Origin: Pseudodesulfovibrio sp. JC047
Lineage (GTDB): Bacteria > Desulfobacterota > Desulfovibrionia > Desulfovibrionales > Desulfovibrionaceae
Direction: 5' to 3'
Assembly: GCF_010468615.1 (NCBI RefSeq)
Contig: NZ_WUEH01000010.1
Location: 86,228-150,227 of the forward strand
Length of the DNA stretch: 64,000 nucleotides
Positions 25,966-34,874 of this stretch are shown in pieces. The notes under the pieces were generated by a model. It was not told the DNA's origin. It did no database searches and saw only the letters and a list, made by a program, of their open reading frames with translations. Numbering within the stretch: position 1 is the stretch's first letter; each line of letters begins with the position of its first letter. The position numbers and the translations under genes are program-made.

Positions 25966-26967
25966 TCAGGCACGCCAGCCAGAAGAGGCGATCATGCCAT
26001 TCGATGTTTGCCACAAACAGGCGTAGGCAGGATTTTCCTGGAGGAAATGCGTTCCACGACGGACACCCATGGCGAACAGTGCGGTGGCAAGCGAATCAGC
26101 CTCGGCACACGTCGGGGCCTGGACGGTCACGGCATGACATTCTGGACCCTGCGAGGGTGAACTGGCGACAAGGTGATCGTACCCCTTGGTCGCACGGCTC
26201 TCATAGTTGCCGGACGTGGCCATTGCCCCGGAGTGCAAGGAACAGGTCACGAGATTTTTTCCGGGACCGGAAGCATCCTCGATCCCCACACGCCAAGGCC
26301 GATCCTGACGCCGTGATGACCCCATGCGAATATCCCCGCCACCATTCACCAGATAATCAGCGACGCCATGACGCTCCAAAGTCAAAGCGACCTGATCCAC
26401 GATATGCCCCTTGGCAACCCCGTCCAGCGTCACTCCCATGCCGGAATGACGGCAGCGGATGGAATCGTTCGTGATGACAACGGCCTTCGGGTCGGTCAAC
26501 ACGGCCAGATCCCGTTGGACATGGGACGGCAATGCGGCCACGGTCGGGACCGCATGGGTGGCCAGGGCATCAAGGACCGGAGTTATGGTCGGATTGAATC
26601 CATTGTCTGTTTTTCGAGCGAGTTGGAAAGCGTCCTTGATAATGGCAACAAGCGATGCAGGTGCTCCGTGCAGCACGCCCTGCGCATTCAAAATTCCAAG
26701 CGGACTGTCCGATGTGTGACGGGTGAAAACCGATTCGGCATCGCGTGCGGTCTGAAATGCGGCATCCAACGCTTCATCGAGCACATCCTGATGAATATGA
26801 CGGGCCTCGATGGACAAAAATGTTCCCATACGAAGTTGTGTTTCGGTCCGCCCTTCAAGACGGTCATCTGCGGACGCGACGACTGGACGCGTCACGGTGC
26901 CAACGACACCCGCGACTCCGGCCATGCCGAAAGACCGCAGGAATTTTCGTCTGCTAACCATTGACAT
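25966..26967 (-). CDS. apbE: FAD:protein FMN transferase (ApbE family), Tat-exported
   Basis: A 333-residue ApbE-type flavin transferase. The N-terminus SRRKFLRSFGMAG is a twin-arginine signal, so it acts outside the cytoplasmic membrane. The family regions are visible: GMGVTLDGVAKGHIVDQV, YLVNGGGDIRMGS, and MATSGNYES followed by DHLVASS, plus HAVTVQAPTCAEADSLATA. ApbE attaches FMN by a phosphoester to Thr in exported flavoproteins. The adjacent rdhC has a matching flavinylation motif (DAVSGASLTS) and is the probable client. It overlaps the small membrane protein by 14 bases and ends the reductive-dehalogenase operon. Confidence 0.88.
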   Translation of the reverse strand: MSMVSRRKFLRSFGMAGVAGVVGTVTRPVVASADDRLEGRTETQLRMGTFLSIEARHIHQDVLDEALDAAFQTARDAESVFTRHTSDSPLGILNAQGVLHGAPASLVAIIKDAFQLARKTDNGFNPTITPVLDALATHAVPTVAALPSHVQRDLAVLTDPKAVVITNDSIRCRHSGMGVTLDGVAKGHIVDQVALTLERHGVADYLVNGGGDIRMGSSRRQDRPWRVGIEDASGPGKNLVTCSLHSGAMATSGNYESRATKGYDHLVASSPSQGPECHAVTVQAPTCAEADSLATALFAMGVRRGTHFLQENPAYACLWQTSNGMIASSGWRA

Positions 26968-27166
26968 CGGTCACCTCCAAAATCTCATTCAAATTAAACG
27001 AATCAGCCTTTTTCTCGACATTTTTCGGAGCGTCAAGCCCGTGCACATACCGAATGTTCTCGACATCGCGGGCCGCGCTGACCGTAAAGTGATCGAGTAA
27101 TTCGAAACCACACAATCCGATAAAGGCAAGAAAAACCACGAGGGTGAACAGTTTTCTGAACGTCAT
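26954..27166 (-). CDS. Small single-pass membrane protein of the rdh operon
   Basis: A 70-residue protein with one N-terminal hydrophobic segment (KLFTLVVFLAFIGLCGFELL, about residues 5-24) and a C-terminal soluble tail of about 45 residues, probably outside the membrane. It has a good AGGAGG SD before ATG 27166. It lies between rdhC and apbE and overlaps both transcriptionally, so it is part of the operon. I do not recognise a family. It might stabilise or help flavinylation of RdhC, but that is inference from position. Confidence 0.6.
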   Translation of the reverse strand: MTFRKLFTLVVFLAFIGLCGFELLDHFTVSAARDVENIRYVHGLDAPKNVEKKADSFNLNEILEVTDVNG

Positions 27167-27168
27167 GG

Positions 27169-28317
27169 CTAGGCCTCCTTTTTCGCGGTTTTTTTCTTTT
27201 TTGGCAGGCACCAGTTCCGCATGAATGACAGGAACTCAAAAACCGATGACACCGGGCACATCAACGTACACCAGGGCCGTCTGACCACGAGAGATGCCAC
27301 GATCACCAACACCATCAGTGCGAAAATGGCGGTTGATCCGATAAAGGAAAAAGCCATGCCGAACGGCTCATATTGGGCATCGGACGGGTTGCGGAAATAC
27401 AGGGCACCGCTCATGGCGATCAATGCGACGGCCCTGGCGACCCACTTCATCCATTCAGCCCGTTTGGGGGGAGAATTTTTGGTAATGCGCCCCAATCCTT
27501 CCTGCACTCCGCCAAACGGACAAATCATGGCGCAATAGAGATTCTTCCGGGTCATGAAAAATACGACCACAGCCAGAATCAAACAAATCAAGGCCGTGTA
27601 GGACGCCATTCCCTGTGTCCAGAAACCAGCCAGAAACACGATCAGTGACGACAGTGAAAACTGTGCCCCGTACATGAACCCGAGCAACACGGTGGACACG
27701 GCCAGCAACCCAAGACGGGCGTACTTCTTGTTCCAACGAAACACCCGACTCGAAATGAAAAAGGCCATCACGAAAAGGGCGATGGTCACACCCGCCTTGA
27801 TCGTTTCCGTGGACGACAAGGACAGCGACTCTTTTTTCACAGCCTCGCCACGGATATATGCCGTGGCCTTTGCGACCCCTTTCTTCATGGCATTGGATGT
27901 CAGTGATGCCCCGGAGACAGCATCGACCCGAGGGAGCTTTCCTTCATCCGCGCCAAGAAACGCGTCGAGAATTCCTTCATCCAATACCCGCTTGATGTAG
28001 GTACTGGTATCCGTGGATTCAACCAACGCGACCCGTTCGATCACCCCTGTGGAATTGACGACGACGGCCACTTTCAACGGACCGCCATAACTCGGATGAT
28101 CAGCAATACCAATGTACAATTTTTCAGCGGGGTTGCCTGTTCGATGTCCCTCGAAGACAGACGGACGGACCTGCTGCACATCCTCGATTTCAGAGGAAAT
28201 ATTCTTGATGCGCTCAAGGATGGCTCCTTCACTCCGCACCCAGCCAGCGGCCCACGCCGCCACAAGGATACAGACAGAAACAACCGCCGCAAGGCGTTCT
28301 AAAGTTTGTTTGGACAC
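27169..28317 (-). CDS. rdhC: RdhC/PceC-like membrane flavoprotein with FMN-binding and CX3CP motifs
   Basis: A 382-residue NosR/PceC-type membrane protein. A first TM (about 6-26) leads to an extracytoplasmic FMN-binding domain containing DAVSGASLTSNAM near residue 131, the site for covalent FMN. About five further TM segments follow, with CAMICP near 262 and CTLMCP near 350, the two CX3CP motifs of PceC and NosR. It may pass electrons from quinol toward the dehalogenase or assist in its maturation. The start is GTG 28317 with GGAG upstream. It directly follows rdhB and precedes the small membrane protein and apbE. Confidence 0.86.
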   Translation of the reverse strand: MSKQTLERLAAVVSVCILVAAWAAGWVRSEGAILERIKNISSEIEDVQQVRPSVFEGHRTGNPAEKLYIGIADHPSYGGPLKVAVVVNSTGVIERVALVESTDTSTYIKRVLDEGILDAFLGADEGKLPRVDAVSGASLTSNAMKKGVAKATAYIRGEAVKKESLSLSSTETIKAGVTIALFVMAFFISSRVFRWNKKYARLGLLAVSTVLLGFMYGAQFSLSSLIVFLAGFWTQGMASYTALICLILAVVVFFMTRKNLYCAMICPFGGVQEGLGRITKNSPPKRAEWMKWVARAVALIAMSGALYFRNPSDAQYEPFGMAFSFIGSTAIFALMVLVIVASLVVRRPWCTLMCPVSSVFEFLSFMRNWCLPKKKKTAKKEA

Positions 28318-28389
28318 ATTTTTCTCCGGGAAAGTCCGCTCACGGGCGGTCCGCTGTATGCGGACCGCCCCAAAGAGCGATTAAGACGT

Positions 28390-28701
28390 TTACGATTTTG
28401 TGGGTGCCTTTCGCATGACAAACAAACGGAAGGCGATAGCCAGACAGATCACCACAGGCAAACCGAGCACACCGATAAAGTACCATCCGGCGATTGATTC
28501 ATATTCACCCATGAGTGTGGTGCCACCTGCGATAACCCCGCACAAAGAGGCAAAACCGAGATAGAACAGGCCAACCTGCCACCAAATGACTTTTCGGCCA
28601 TAGTGTTTCAGCCAGGCGACCAGTCCCATGACAACCAGGACCTGAAGTGCGCCCATGACCATCCAGAAGATGTAATCCAGCATTGTAGTTCCGGGAAACA
28701 T
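28390..28701 (-). CDS. rdhB: Reductive dehalogenase membrane anchor
   Basis: A 103-residue membrane protein with three predicted helices (LDYIFWMVMGALQVLVVMGL; VGLFYLGFASLCGVIAGG; YFIGVLGLPVVICLAIAF). Small hydrophobic proteins of this size next to rdhA anchor the catalytic subunit to the outer face of the cytoplasmic membrane. It lies 46 bases after rdhA, and ATG 28701 has AAGGAG in front; a second ATG (28683) lacks as good a site. The pair order rdhA-rdhB is standard. Confidence 0.82.
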   Translation of the reverse strand: MFPGTTMLDYIFWMVMGALQVLVVMGLVAWLKHYGRKVIWWQVGLFYLGFASLCGVIAGGTTLMGEYESIAGWYFIGVLGLPVVICLAIAFRLFVMRKAPTKS

Positions 28702-28747
28702 CGTATTTCTCCTTTTTATTCAGAATGTACCAATGGAAAAAAGCGGC

Positions 28748-30409
28748 TTATTCCATGCCGTGATATTCCCAGTCCTTTTCAATATCGAGGAAGTTCTCGG
28801 CCCGCAGCCACCACGGTGGATTGTGGTAGTTGGCTTCCTTGCCGCCGTCCCATTCGGACCGATAATCCTCGGCCTCATTGAACTTGAAGAAGTTCTTCTG
28901 CATGGCAAGGAGTCCGGATGAAACCAGCCCTGTTGGATCACGCGGTTCCAATTCGCGAGAAATGGTGTGAATCCACGTATTCTTACGGGAGTAAGGGCAC
29001 ACACCAATACAGATACGGCAGCCAAGGCCGTCCTGTGTCGGACCACCGGCCCACTGCGAATAGCATTTTTCCTCATTGAGCTTCCACCGCTTGAATCCGC
29101 GAACAACAGTCTGCGGAGTGTCATCAAACGGAATGGCACCGGACGGACAATTTTCCGCGCAAATTTTGCACTTCAAACAGAAGTCCGCCATTTTGACATC
29201 AATGGGCTTGTCATATTCAAAATCGATGTTGGTCACCACTGCGGCCGGACGGAAGTTGCAGCCAAGCTCAGGGACCATGGTCACACCGGCGCGGCTGTAC
29301 TGTCCCAGTCCGGTCAACTGCACAAAGGGACTCATCATGATTTCATAGTTGGAACCGGGGAACTGGGCACGGGCCGGGTATCCGAGTTCGCGAATGAACC
29401 GCTCCATGAGACTGGCAGCGCAACGAGAACGAAAGTATGCGTCAAAAGACGTGGAATATCCCACCGCCGAATACGTGCCATCCCAGTTCATGGGCACACC
29501 AAAAACAATGATGGATTTCCAATGCTCGGGCACCTTGTCGCCCCAGGTGTAATGGCCCTTGTCCGGCATACCTCGCATCAAGCCCTTGAACATGAAACGG
29601 GGATCGAACTTGGTGATACCGACCAGCGACATGCCGAATTGGTGCGCCATGCGCTTTATGAGCTTGGACGCGTGCGCAGGTGACTTGAACTCCATGGGCT
29701 TTTCACGCCAGATACCCCGAAAGTCCCAATCCTCGGGCGGAATGGGCTTGCCGGTGCGCATGTGTTCGTCATGCGGATCTTCCGGAATACGGTTGGTGTG
29801 GTCGGCCTGATCCATACCGCCTTTGCGCAAGGCCATGTTGTAGGCACCGGCCAAAGCGTATTGCTTGTCTTTGCCTTCTTCCCAGGCCTGATTCCGCCTG
29901 ATATTCCGCTGCAAGGATCCCAGCATGATCTCAAGATCACCGGGATGAGCACGATAATGATCACCAACCGGACCAGGCAGGGTTTCGACACCCATGTCAG
30001 GTGTCCATTCACCACTTTTGATGATCTTGACCAAAGCCGCCAGACGCAGGAACAGATAGTCGGTCCAATTGGGCCGCTCCACCTTGGCCACAGGCGTCAT
30101 CATGGCCGGAACGTCACACCGAAACGGTTCACGGTTGAAAAACTGGTCTCCCCCCTGGTACGTCCGGCCATAGCCGGTATACGCATCGTCGGACCGGCCC
30201 AGGGAAAACCCGGTGGCCCCGGCTCCGGCAACGGTGGCAGCCGCAGCGGCCGCCCCACCGAATTTCAGGAAATTACGACGGCTCACTCCCTTTTTCTCAG
30301 GGGCAGCCTCCTGTTTGACGTCAGATTTTTCGTCACCAAGAACGTCAGAAGCCGATACTCGGTTCTTCGGGTCATTGATGATGTCCAACGCATCTTGTTC
30401 TTTCGACAT
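28748..30409 (-). CDS. rdhA: Corrinoid reductive dehalogenase catalytic subunit
   Basis: A 553-residue Tat-exported reductive dehalogenase. Residues about 43-50 are the twin-arginine motif SRRNFLKF, followed by an Ala-rich hydrophobic core. The C-terminal part holds two 4Fe-4S sites: CLKCKICAENCP (about 411-422) and GCRICIGVCPYS (about 461-472) with an upstream cysteine. The middle is the corrinoid-binding nitroreductase-like domain (ELGCNFRPAAVVTN). It would remove halogen from an organohalide as terminal electron acceptor, producing halide. Its substrate cannot be predicted from sequence. The start follows AGAGGAGGTCTTGC. It lies between the TPR gene and rdhB. Confidence 0.92.
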   Translation of the reverse strand: MSKEQDALDIINDPKNRVSASDVLGDEKSDVKQEAAPEKKGVSRRNFLKFGGAAAAAATVAGAGATGFSLGRSDDAYTGYGRTYQGGDQFFNREPFRCDVPAMMTPVAKVERPNWTDYLFLRLAALVKIIKSGEWTPDMGVETLPGPVGDHYRAHPGDLEIMLGSLQRNIRRNQAWEEGKDKQYALAGAYNMALRKGGMDQADHTNRIPEDPHDEHMRTGKPIPPEDWDFRGIWREKPMEFKSPAHASKLIKRMAHQFGMSLVGITKFDPRFMFKGLMRGMPDKGHYTWGDKVPEHWKSIIVFGVPMNWDGTYSAVGYSTSFDAYFRSRCAASLMERFIRELGYPARAQFPGSNYEIMMSPFVQLTGLGQYSRAGVTMVPELGCNFRPAAVVTNIDFEYDKPIDVKMADFCLKCKICAENCPSGAIPFDDTPQTVVRGFKRWKLNEEKCYSQWAGGPTQDGLGCRICIGVCPYSRKNTWIHTISRELEPRDPTGLVSSGLLAMQKNFFKFNEAEDYRSEWDGGKEANYHNPPWWLRAENFLDIEKDWEYHGME

Positions 30410-30430
30410 GCAAGACCTCCTCTCGCTAAG

Positions 30431-31348
30431 TTATTTCTCTTCCGACGCGGCCACCGAATCTTCGGCAGGCACGACACCGGAAAAAGCACGTTCAAGTTCC
30501 GGGATCATGTCGAGAATGACCTCGACATAACGAGATACAGCGTCTGGATGATGTTTGGCTAAATCCTTGGCGCGCATCACCAGATAATCGCGGGCATCAA
30601 AATCCATGTCCGCCAATTCCAAATGACAAACCGCAGCGACTTCGATCTGCCCCATCTCGATCAAAGCGTCACCCTTGATTCGAAAAGCCAAATATTCGGA
30701 CCCACCACCGGATTGAATCAACATGTCACACTGTGCGATACAGTCCGCATACTCACCCTGTTCAAACAGACAGATGGCGATGCCTCGATGCGATTCCCGA
30801 TGGTCGGGCGTCAATTCGGCAGCCTTCGTGAAATAGGGCAAGGCCTCGGAAAACCGTTCAAGGGCGACCAGCGTTTCTCCGGACCAAAAGTTTGGTCCCA
30901 TCCGCTCAGGCTCAGCCTTGGCACTCTTCAGAAAATACGGCAGCGCCTCCACCGGGCGATCGGTCAAGGCGAGGCACAAGCCGGAATGGTACGTCGCCCC
31001 CACATGGTCGGGATCAAGGGCCAAAAGATCCTGATACTGACCAAACGCCGTTGTGTATTTCTTTGCAAACAAGGCAATATTCGCCCGATTAAAACGGGGA
31101 TTCACAGCTTTGGGATCACTCTCGATGGCCAATAAAAACGATTTTTCGGCCTCGGCTGGCTCATCCAACTGAAGATGCGCCACCCCCAATTCATTATAGG
31201 CTTTGACCTGCAACTGGGCGGGGACATGTCCCGCTGACAGCTCACCGATCAAAAATTTCTTCAAATCATGATACGCATGACGATCTTTCAATGCACAAAT
31301 ACGATGCTTGAGATCATCTTCCGTCATCTGCTGTAGGGACTCATTCAT
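30431..31348 (-). CDS. TPR-repeat protein at the head of the rdh operon
   Basis: A 305-residue protein made of tetratricopeptide repeats: AYNELGVAHLQLDEPAEAEK, then ARFNRANIA-like and ATYHSGLCLALTDRPVEALP units, ending with an acidic tail. No signal peptide or membrane segment is seen, so it is cytoplasmic. It lies 21 bases upstream of rdhA and is the first gene of the operon. It could help fold or hold the dehalogenase precursor before Tat export, a job done by the trigger-factor-like PceT in some organisms. That role is an inference. The start is ATG 31348 with AAGGAGTGAAGCC in front. Confidence 0.75.
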   Translation of the reverse strand: MNESLQQMTEDDLKHRICALKDRHAYHDLKKFLIGELSAGHVPAQLQVKAYNELGVAHLQLDEPAEAEKSFLLAIESDPKAVNPRFNRANIALFAKKYTTAFGQYQDLLALDPDHVGATYHSGLCLALTDRPVEALPYFLKSAKAEPERMGPNFWSGETLVALERFSEALPYFTKAAELTPDHRESHRGIAICLFEQGEYADCIAQCDMLIQSGGGSEYLAFRIKGDALIEMGQIEVAAVCHLELADMDFDARDYLVMRAKDLAKHHPDAVSRYVEVILDMIPELERAFSGVVPAEDSVAASEEK

Positions 31349-31372
31349 GGCTTCACTCCTTGTGATTTTTAT

Positions 31373-31388
31373 ACCAAGAAATGTGCCA
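31373..31388 (-). promoter_or_regulatory. Near-consensus sigma-54 promoter for the rdh operon
   Basis: On the minus strand TGGCAC-ATTTC-TTGGTA: the -24 box is perfect, but the -12 reads TTGG where TTGC is expected. GG-N10 spacing is kept. The start would lie about 14 bases before the TPR gene ATG. Confidence 0.45.
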
Positions 31389-31447
31389 ATTTTATCTATC
31401 AATAAAATCAATTAGATAGACTTAAGTACGCCGAAGAAGAGACCACC

Positions 31448-31467
31448 TATTGTTTTATAAAACAATA
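31448..31467. promoter_or_regulatory. 20-base perfect palindrome between the rdh operon and its regulator
   Basis: TATTGTTTTATAAAACAATA is a perfect inverted repeat 60-80 bases upstream of the sigma-54-like box at 31373-31388. It is a good candidate binding site for the divergent enhancer-binding protein. Confidence 0.5.
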
Positions 31468-31489
31468 AATAGCGATATTAAGCGAACTG

Positions 31490-31518
31490 TTGTGCTATAG
31501 CGCATTGCACGCTATATT
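31490..31518 (+). promoter_or_regulatory. Sigma-70-type promoter of the rdh regulator with overlapping inverted repeat
   Basis: TTGTGC (31490-31495), 17 bases, TATATT (31513-31518). The inverted repeat TATAGCG-N7-CGCTATA (31496-31516) fills the spacer and the -10, suggesting that a dimeric protein could repress this promoter. Confidence 0.45.
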
Positions 31519-31535
31519 CTCCACAGGAGCACACC

Positions 31536-33215
31536 ATGGCACAGCCACACAAAGAGAATCTTACCTTCCTTACCGAGGCAATGATCCGCATTACCGGGAG
31601 TCTGGACATCCAGAAGTCACTCATCAACACCTTTGACTTTCTTGTTCAACATTTTCCGATAGATGCCATATCCCTTCACCAGTATTCACAAGATTTGCGG
31701 AGTCTGGAGCTACTTTTTCTGGTGCAGAAAGACACATTCGAATTCGTGGAAATCGTCGTTCCCCTGTCCGAACGCAGTGCAACAGGCCTTAGCCTGCACA
31801 ATCAGAACACGGAATTTCTCATCAACGTCCAGAACAACATGCAATCCACAGTTTCCCGACAACACGGCGAAGCCCTCGCGCCATTCCTGCCGCTCAAGGA
31901 GCGAGGATATCTGATCGGCATCCTCCGCTCCGAAACCGAAACCCTCGGGCACCTCTGTTTCATGGGGACACACCCGGGATGTTTCACCAAGGAACATGAA
32001 CGCAAACTCTCCCTGCTCCTGGCACCGTTCACCCTGACCATGTCCAATCTCCTGAAATACAAACGGACCATGGAATTCCAGAAAAAACTGCGGGAAGAAA
32101 AAGACGAACTGCAACTCAACCTGCAACGATTGCAAGGCCAGCAGATACTGGGGGAACACGGAGGATTACAGCACACGATGGACGTGGTGCATCAGTTGCG
32201 AAATCGCGAAATTCCGGCCCTGATTCTCGGGGAAACCGGCACGGGCAAGGAACTCATCGCCAATGTCATTCAGGCCATTTCTCCACGCAAGAACAAACCA
32301 TTCGTCAAGGTCAACTGCGGGGCCATTCCAGATACGTTGGTGGATAGCGAACTCTTCGGCTACATCAAGGGTGCGTTCACGGGAGCCACATCATCCCGAC
32401 CCGGACGCTTCGAACAAGCCCACACCGGCACCCTCTTTCTCGATGAAATCGGCGAACTCCCGCTTCAGGCACAGGTCCGATTATTGCGCGTATTGGAAAA
32501 CCATGTGGTCGAACGGATAGGCAGCACGCAGCCCATCGATGTGGACGTTCGAATCATTGCGGCCACCAACAGAAATCTTGAACTGATGATGCAGGAAGGA
32601 ACCTTCCGGGAAGACCTGTATTATCGATTGTATGTCTTTCCCATCAAGGTCCCGCCCTTGCGGGAAAGGACCGGGGACCTGCCAGAACTGATCCAGGCAT
32701 TTGCCGAGCAGACCTACAAGAAAATGGGGCGGACAGACACGCCACAAATTCCGTGGCATACCCTGAAACGGCTGAACAAATATTCCTGGCCGGGGAACGT
32801 GCGTGAGTTGGAGAATCTGGTCAGACGAGCCATTACACTCAGCACAAGCGGGCCGCTGCAACTCGACAAACTCCTGCCGCAGGACGAGGGATGGTATATC
32901 GCTCCCGAAGAAAGCCAGAGCTATTTTGAAAAAACCATCGACGCTCGCGTGGAGCTTGCCCTTGAACAACACCTTGCTCACCTGCCCGTTGAACCTAAAG
33001 CACTTGCCGCCTCTCAGTCCGAGGTTTCGACGCAGGTCAAGCCCTTGAAAGAGGTGGTCAAAAACGCCATTGAAGCCGCCTTGAAACAGGCGCACGGCAA
33101 GATTCATGGCCCGGGCGGAGCCGCCGAACTCCTTGAAATCAATCCGAGCACCCTCAGAAGCAAAATGCGGAAAATGGGCACCTCCCTGGACCAGGTCATT
33201 TCCCAAGACAGGTAA
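31536..33215 (+). CDS. Sigma-54-dependent regulator with GAF domain, rdh-linked
   Basis: A 559-residue enhancer-binding protein. Residues about 20-170 form a GAF sensor (ISLHQYSQDLRSLELLFLVQ); no receiver domain is present, so it probably senses a small molecule. The AAA+ domain has Walker A GETGTGKE at about 232 and GAFTGA at about 279, and ends with VRELENLVRRAI. The C-terminal 60 residues are a Fis-like HTH (GAAELLEINPSTLRSKMRKMG). SD AGGAG precedes ATG 31536. It is divergent from the rdh operon and likely its activator, although CRP/FNR- or MarR-type regulators are more usual for rdh clusters. Confidence 0.85.
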   Translation: MAQPHKENLTFLTEAMIRITGSLDIQKSLINTFDFLVQHFPIDAISLHQYSQDLRSLELLFLVQKDTFEFVEIVVPLSERSATGLSLHNQNTEFLINVQNNMQSTVSRQHGEALAPFLPLKERGYLIGILRSETETLGHLCFMGTHPGCFTKEHERKLSLLLAPFTLTMSNLLKYKRTMEFQKKLREEKDELQLNLQRLQGQQILGEHGGLQHTMDVVHQLRNREIPALILGETGTGKELIANVIQAISPRKNKPFVKVNCGAIPDTLVDSELFGYIKGAFTGATSSRPGRFEQAHTGTLFLDEIGELPLQAQVRLLRVLENHVVERIGSTQPIDVDVRIIAATNRNLELMMQEGTFREDLYYRLYVFPIKVPPLRERTGDLPELIQAFAEQTYKKMGRTDTPQIPWHTLKRLNKYSWPGNVRELENLVRRAITLSTSGPLQLDKLLPQDEGWYIAPEESQSYFEKTIDARVELALEQHLAHLPVEPKALAASQSEVSTQVKPLKEVVKNAIEAALKQAHGKIHGPGGAAELLEINPSTLRSKMRKMGTSLDQVISQDR

Positions 33216-33251
33216 CACCACCGAATCCGGTATAATCACCATTTCACGAAA

Positions 33252-33278
33252 AAGCACCCGGGATAATCCCGGATGCTT
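33252..33278. terminator. Terminator between the rdh regulator and the PatB-like gene
   Basis: AAGCACCCGGGA (33252-33263) pairs with TCCCGGATGCTT (33267-33278), one mismatch, 3-base loop. It lies between two converging genes. Confidence 0.6.
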
Positions 33279-33372
33279 CGATTCAATCAGCACACATTTT
33301 CCGGGCGGCTTCACGCCGTCCAGTCATGCGGATGTCATTTTCAAGAAAGCCCTCCAGCGGAACGCAATGTCC

Positions 33373-34548
33373 TCAACCCAGGGCCTTCTTCAATCCATTG
33401 GCCGCCTTCTCGACCATGGATCGAGGACACCCAAGATTGATCCGTTCATACCCTGCGAACGCCGGACCGAACCAGTGACCATGATCCAGGGCCACACGAG
33501 CCACGTCCTCGATTCGATGGGACAATTCCTCATCACTCAAGCCGAGTTTGCGGCAGTCCAACATCATGAGATATGTCGCCTCAGATGTCAGCAGATCCAC
33601 ATTGGGGATATTTTCCCGCACAAAATCAGTCAGATATTTCATATTTCCGGCAACATGCACAAGCAGTTCATCCAGCCAGTACCCGCATTTGGCATAGGCT
33701 GTTTCCGTGGCCACCACACTGAACGCATTGTTCCGCTTCAACAGTTGATAGGAAACAAAATTCATGTACGCGTCTTGCTGTTCCTTGGTGGGCAAGTGCA
33801 GATACGACGCTTGAACGCCCGCCAGGTTGAACCCCTTGGACGGTGAAAAACCCGTGATGGTAATGGCTTCGACATCCTTGTCCAGCGAGGCCATAGGGAT
33901 ATGCGTGTGGCCCGTATGGACAAAATCACGCCAAATTTCATCGGAAAAGATGGTGACGTCATGCCGCAAACAGATCTCGGCCATGCGCGTCAACTCGTCC
34001 CGGGTCCAGACCCGCATGGCTGGATTGTGCGGTGAACACAACAGGAACGCGGTCACTTTCGGGTCGCTGCATTGCTTTTCAAAATCATCGAAATCCATGA
34101 CAAATCGCGAACTTTCCTGATCCCAGACCAATGGAGATTCACAGACTTCCCGACCACATCCATTAATGATTTCATAAAAAGGATAATACACCGGAGATTG
34201 AATCACGATCTTGTCACCGGGTTGGGTGAACAGCTGGATACAATAGGACATGGACGGAACAACACCGGAGCAATGCGCCATGCTTTCATACGTCATCGCA
34301 TAGCCAAACCGCTCCTTGGTCCAATCAATAGCCGCCTGAAAATAGGAATCCGGACGATAGACATATCCGTAAATACCATGCTCGGCTTTCTCTTTCAGCA
34401 CCTCGACAATTTCGGGAGCGCACCGCAGGTCCATATCCGCGACCCACATGGGCAGGAGGTCATCCCTGGAAAACGTCCCTCCCATTTCAGACCACTTGGT
34501 GGAATGGGCATTTCTCCGATCAATTTCGACAGTAAAATCTATAGGCAT
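33373..34548 (-). CDS. PatB/MalY-type PLP aminotransferase or C-S lyase
   Basis: A 391-residue fold-type I PLP enzyme of the MalY/PatB branch. The N-terminus ends with LLPMWVADMDLR, typical of these C-S lyases, and the PLP-lysine lies in FSPSKGFNLAGVQASYL. AFLLCSPHNPAMRVW and FSDEIWRDFV are the cofactor-binding regions. Members act as cystathionine beta-lyase or as cysteine-S-conjugate lyases. It is monocistronic: a promoter region with a strong plus-strand promoter separates it from the divergent PqqD-like gene. Which substrate it uses is not visible. A link to the radical SAM cluster is only positional. Confidence 0.85.
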   Translation of the reverse strand: MPIDFTVEIDRRNAHSTKWSEMGGTFSRDDLLPMWVADMDLRCAPEIVEVLKEKAEHGIYGYVYRPDSYFQAAIDWTKERFGYAMTYESMAHCSGVVPSMSYCIQLFTQPGDKIVIQSPVYYPFYEIINGCGREVCESPLVWDQESSRFVMDFDDFEKQCSDPKVTAFLLCSPHNPAMRVWTRDELTRMAEICLRHDVTIFSDEIWRDFVHTGHTHIPMASLDKDVEAITITGFSPSKGFNLAGVQASYLHLPTKEQQDAYMNFVSYQLLKRNNAFSVVATETAYAKCGYWLDELLVHVAGNMKYLTDFVRENIPNVDLLTSEATYLMMLDCRKLGLSDEELSHRIEDVARVALDHGHWFGPAFAGYERINLGCPRSMVEKAANGLKKALG

Positions 34549-34733
34549 CGCTTCAGCTCCTTATGACGATTCGATGATTTGAGTGACTTTCTGATTCTCT
34601 TTAGTGATGAGAAAAGCACTATATCCAGAGATACTGACAAAAATAAAGCCGATACAGCACAGAATTATCCAGAAAAACCACGGTCACCAGTGGCTCAAAT
34701 AGCTTCTCACATGCCCAAAAAATCCACCATAAT
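34549..34733. other. Divergent intergenic region between the PatB-like and PqqD-like genes
   Basis: No supported gene. A 31-codon frame on the plus strand (34607-34702) is the only short peptide candidate near the radical SAM operon; it has no good SD. The minus-strand promoter of the PatB-like gene must lie here, but no clear boxes were found. Confidence 0.4.
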
Positions 34734-34762
34734 TTGACACGCCAATCGGACATATGTATATA
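34734..34762 (+). promoter_or_regulatory. Sigma-70-type promoter of the radical SAM operon
   Basis: Perfect TTGACA (34734-34739), 17-base spacer, TATATA (34757-34762). A palindrome TATTG-GT-CAATA (34761-34772) overlaps the -10/start region and could be an operator. The leader to the PqqD-like ATG is about 105 bases. Confidence 0.65.
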
Positions 34763-34874
34763 TTGGTCAATACAATATTCTTTAGTGAGTTAACTCGTTA
34801 CGTTAGCTCTGGCGATCACGGCATGACGCTCGTGTTTCATGAGCGGTGACCACCATTTAATCCAGGAGAAGACC

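Noticed and set aside
34607..34702. 31-codon frame upstream of the PqqD-like gene, considered as precursor peptide
   Set aside because: No SD, and it lies upstream of the mapped promoter-like element at 34734, so it would not be on the operon transcript.
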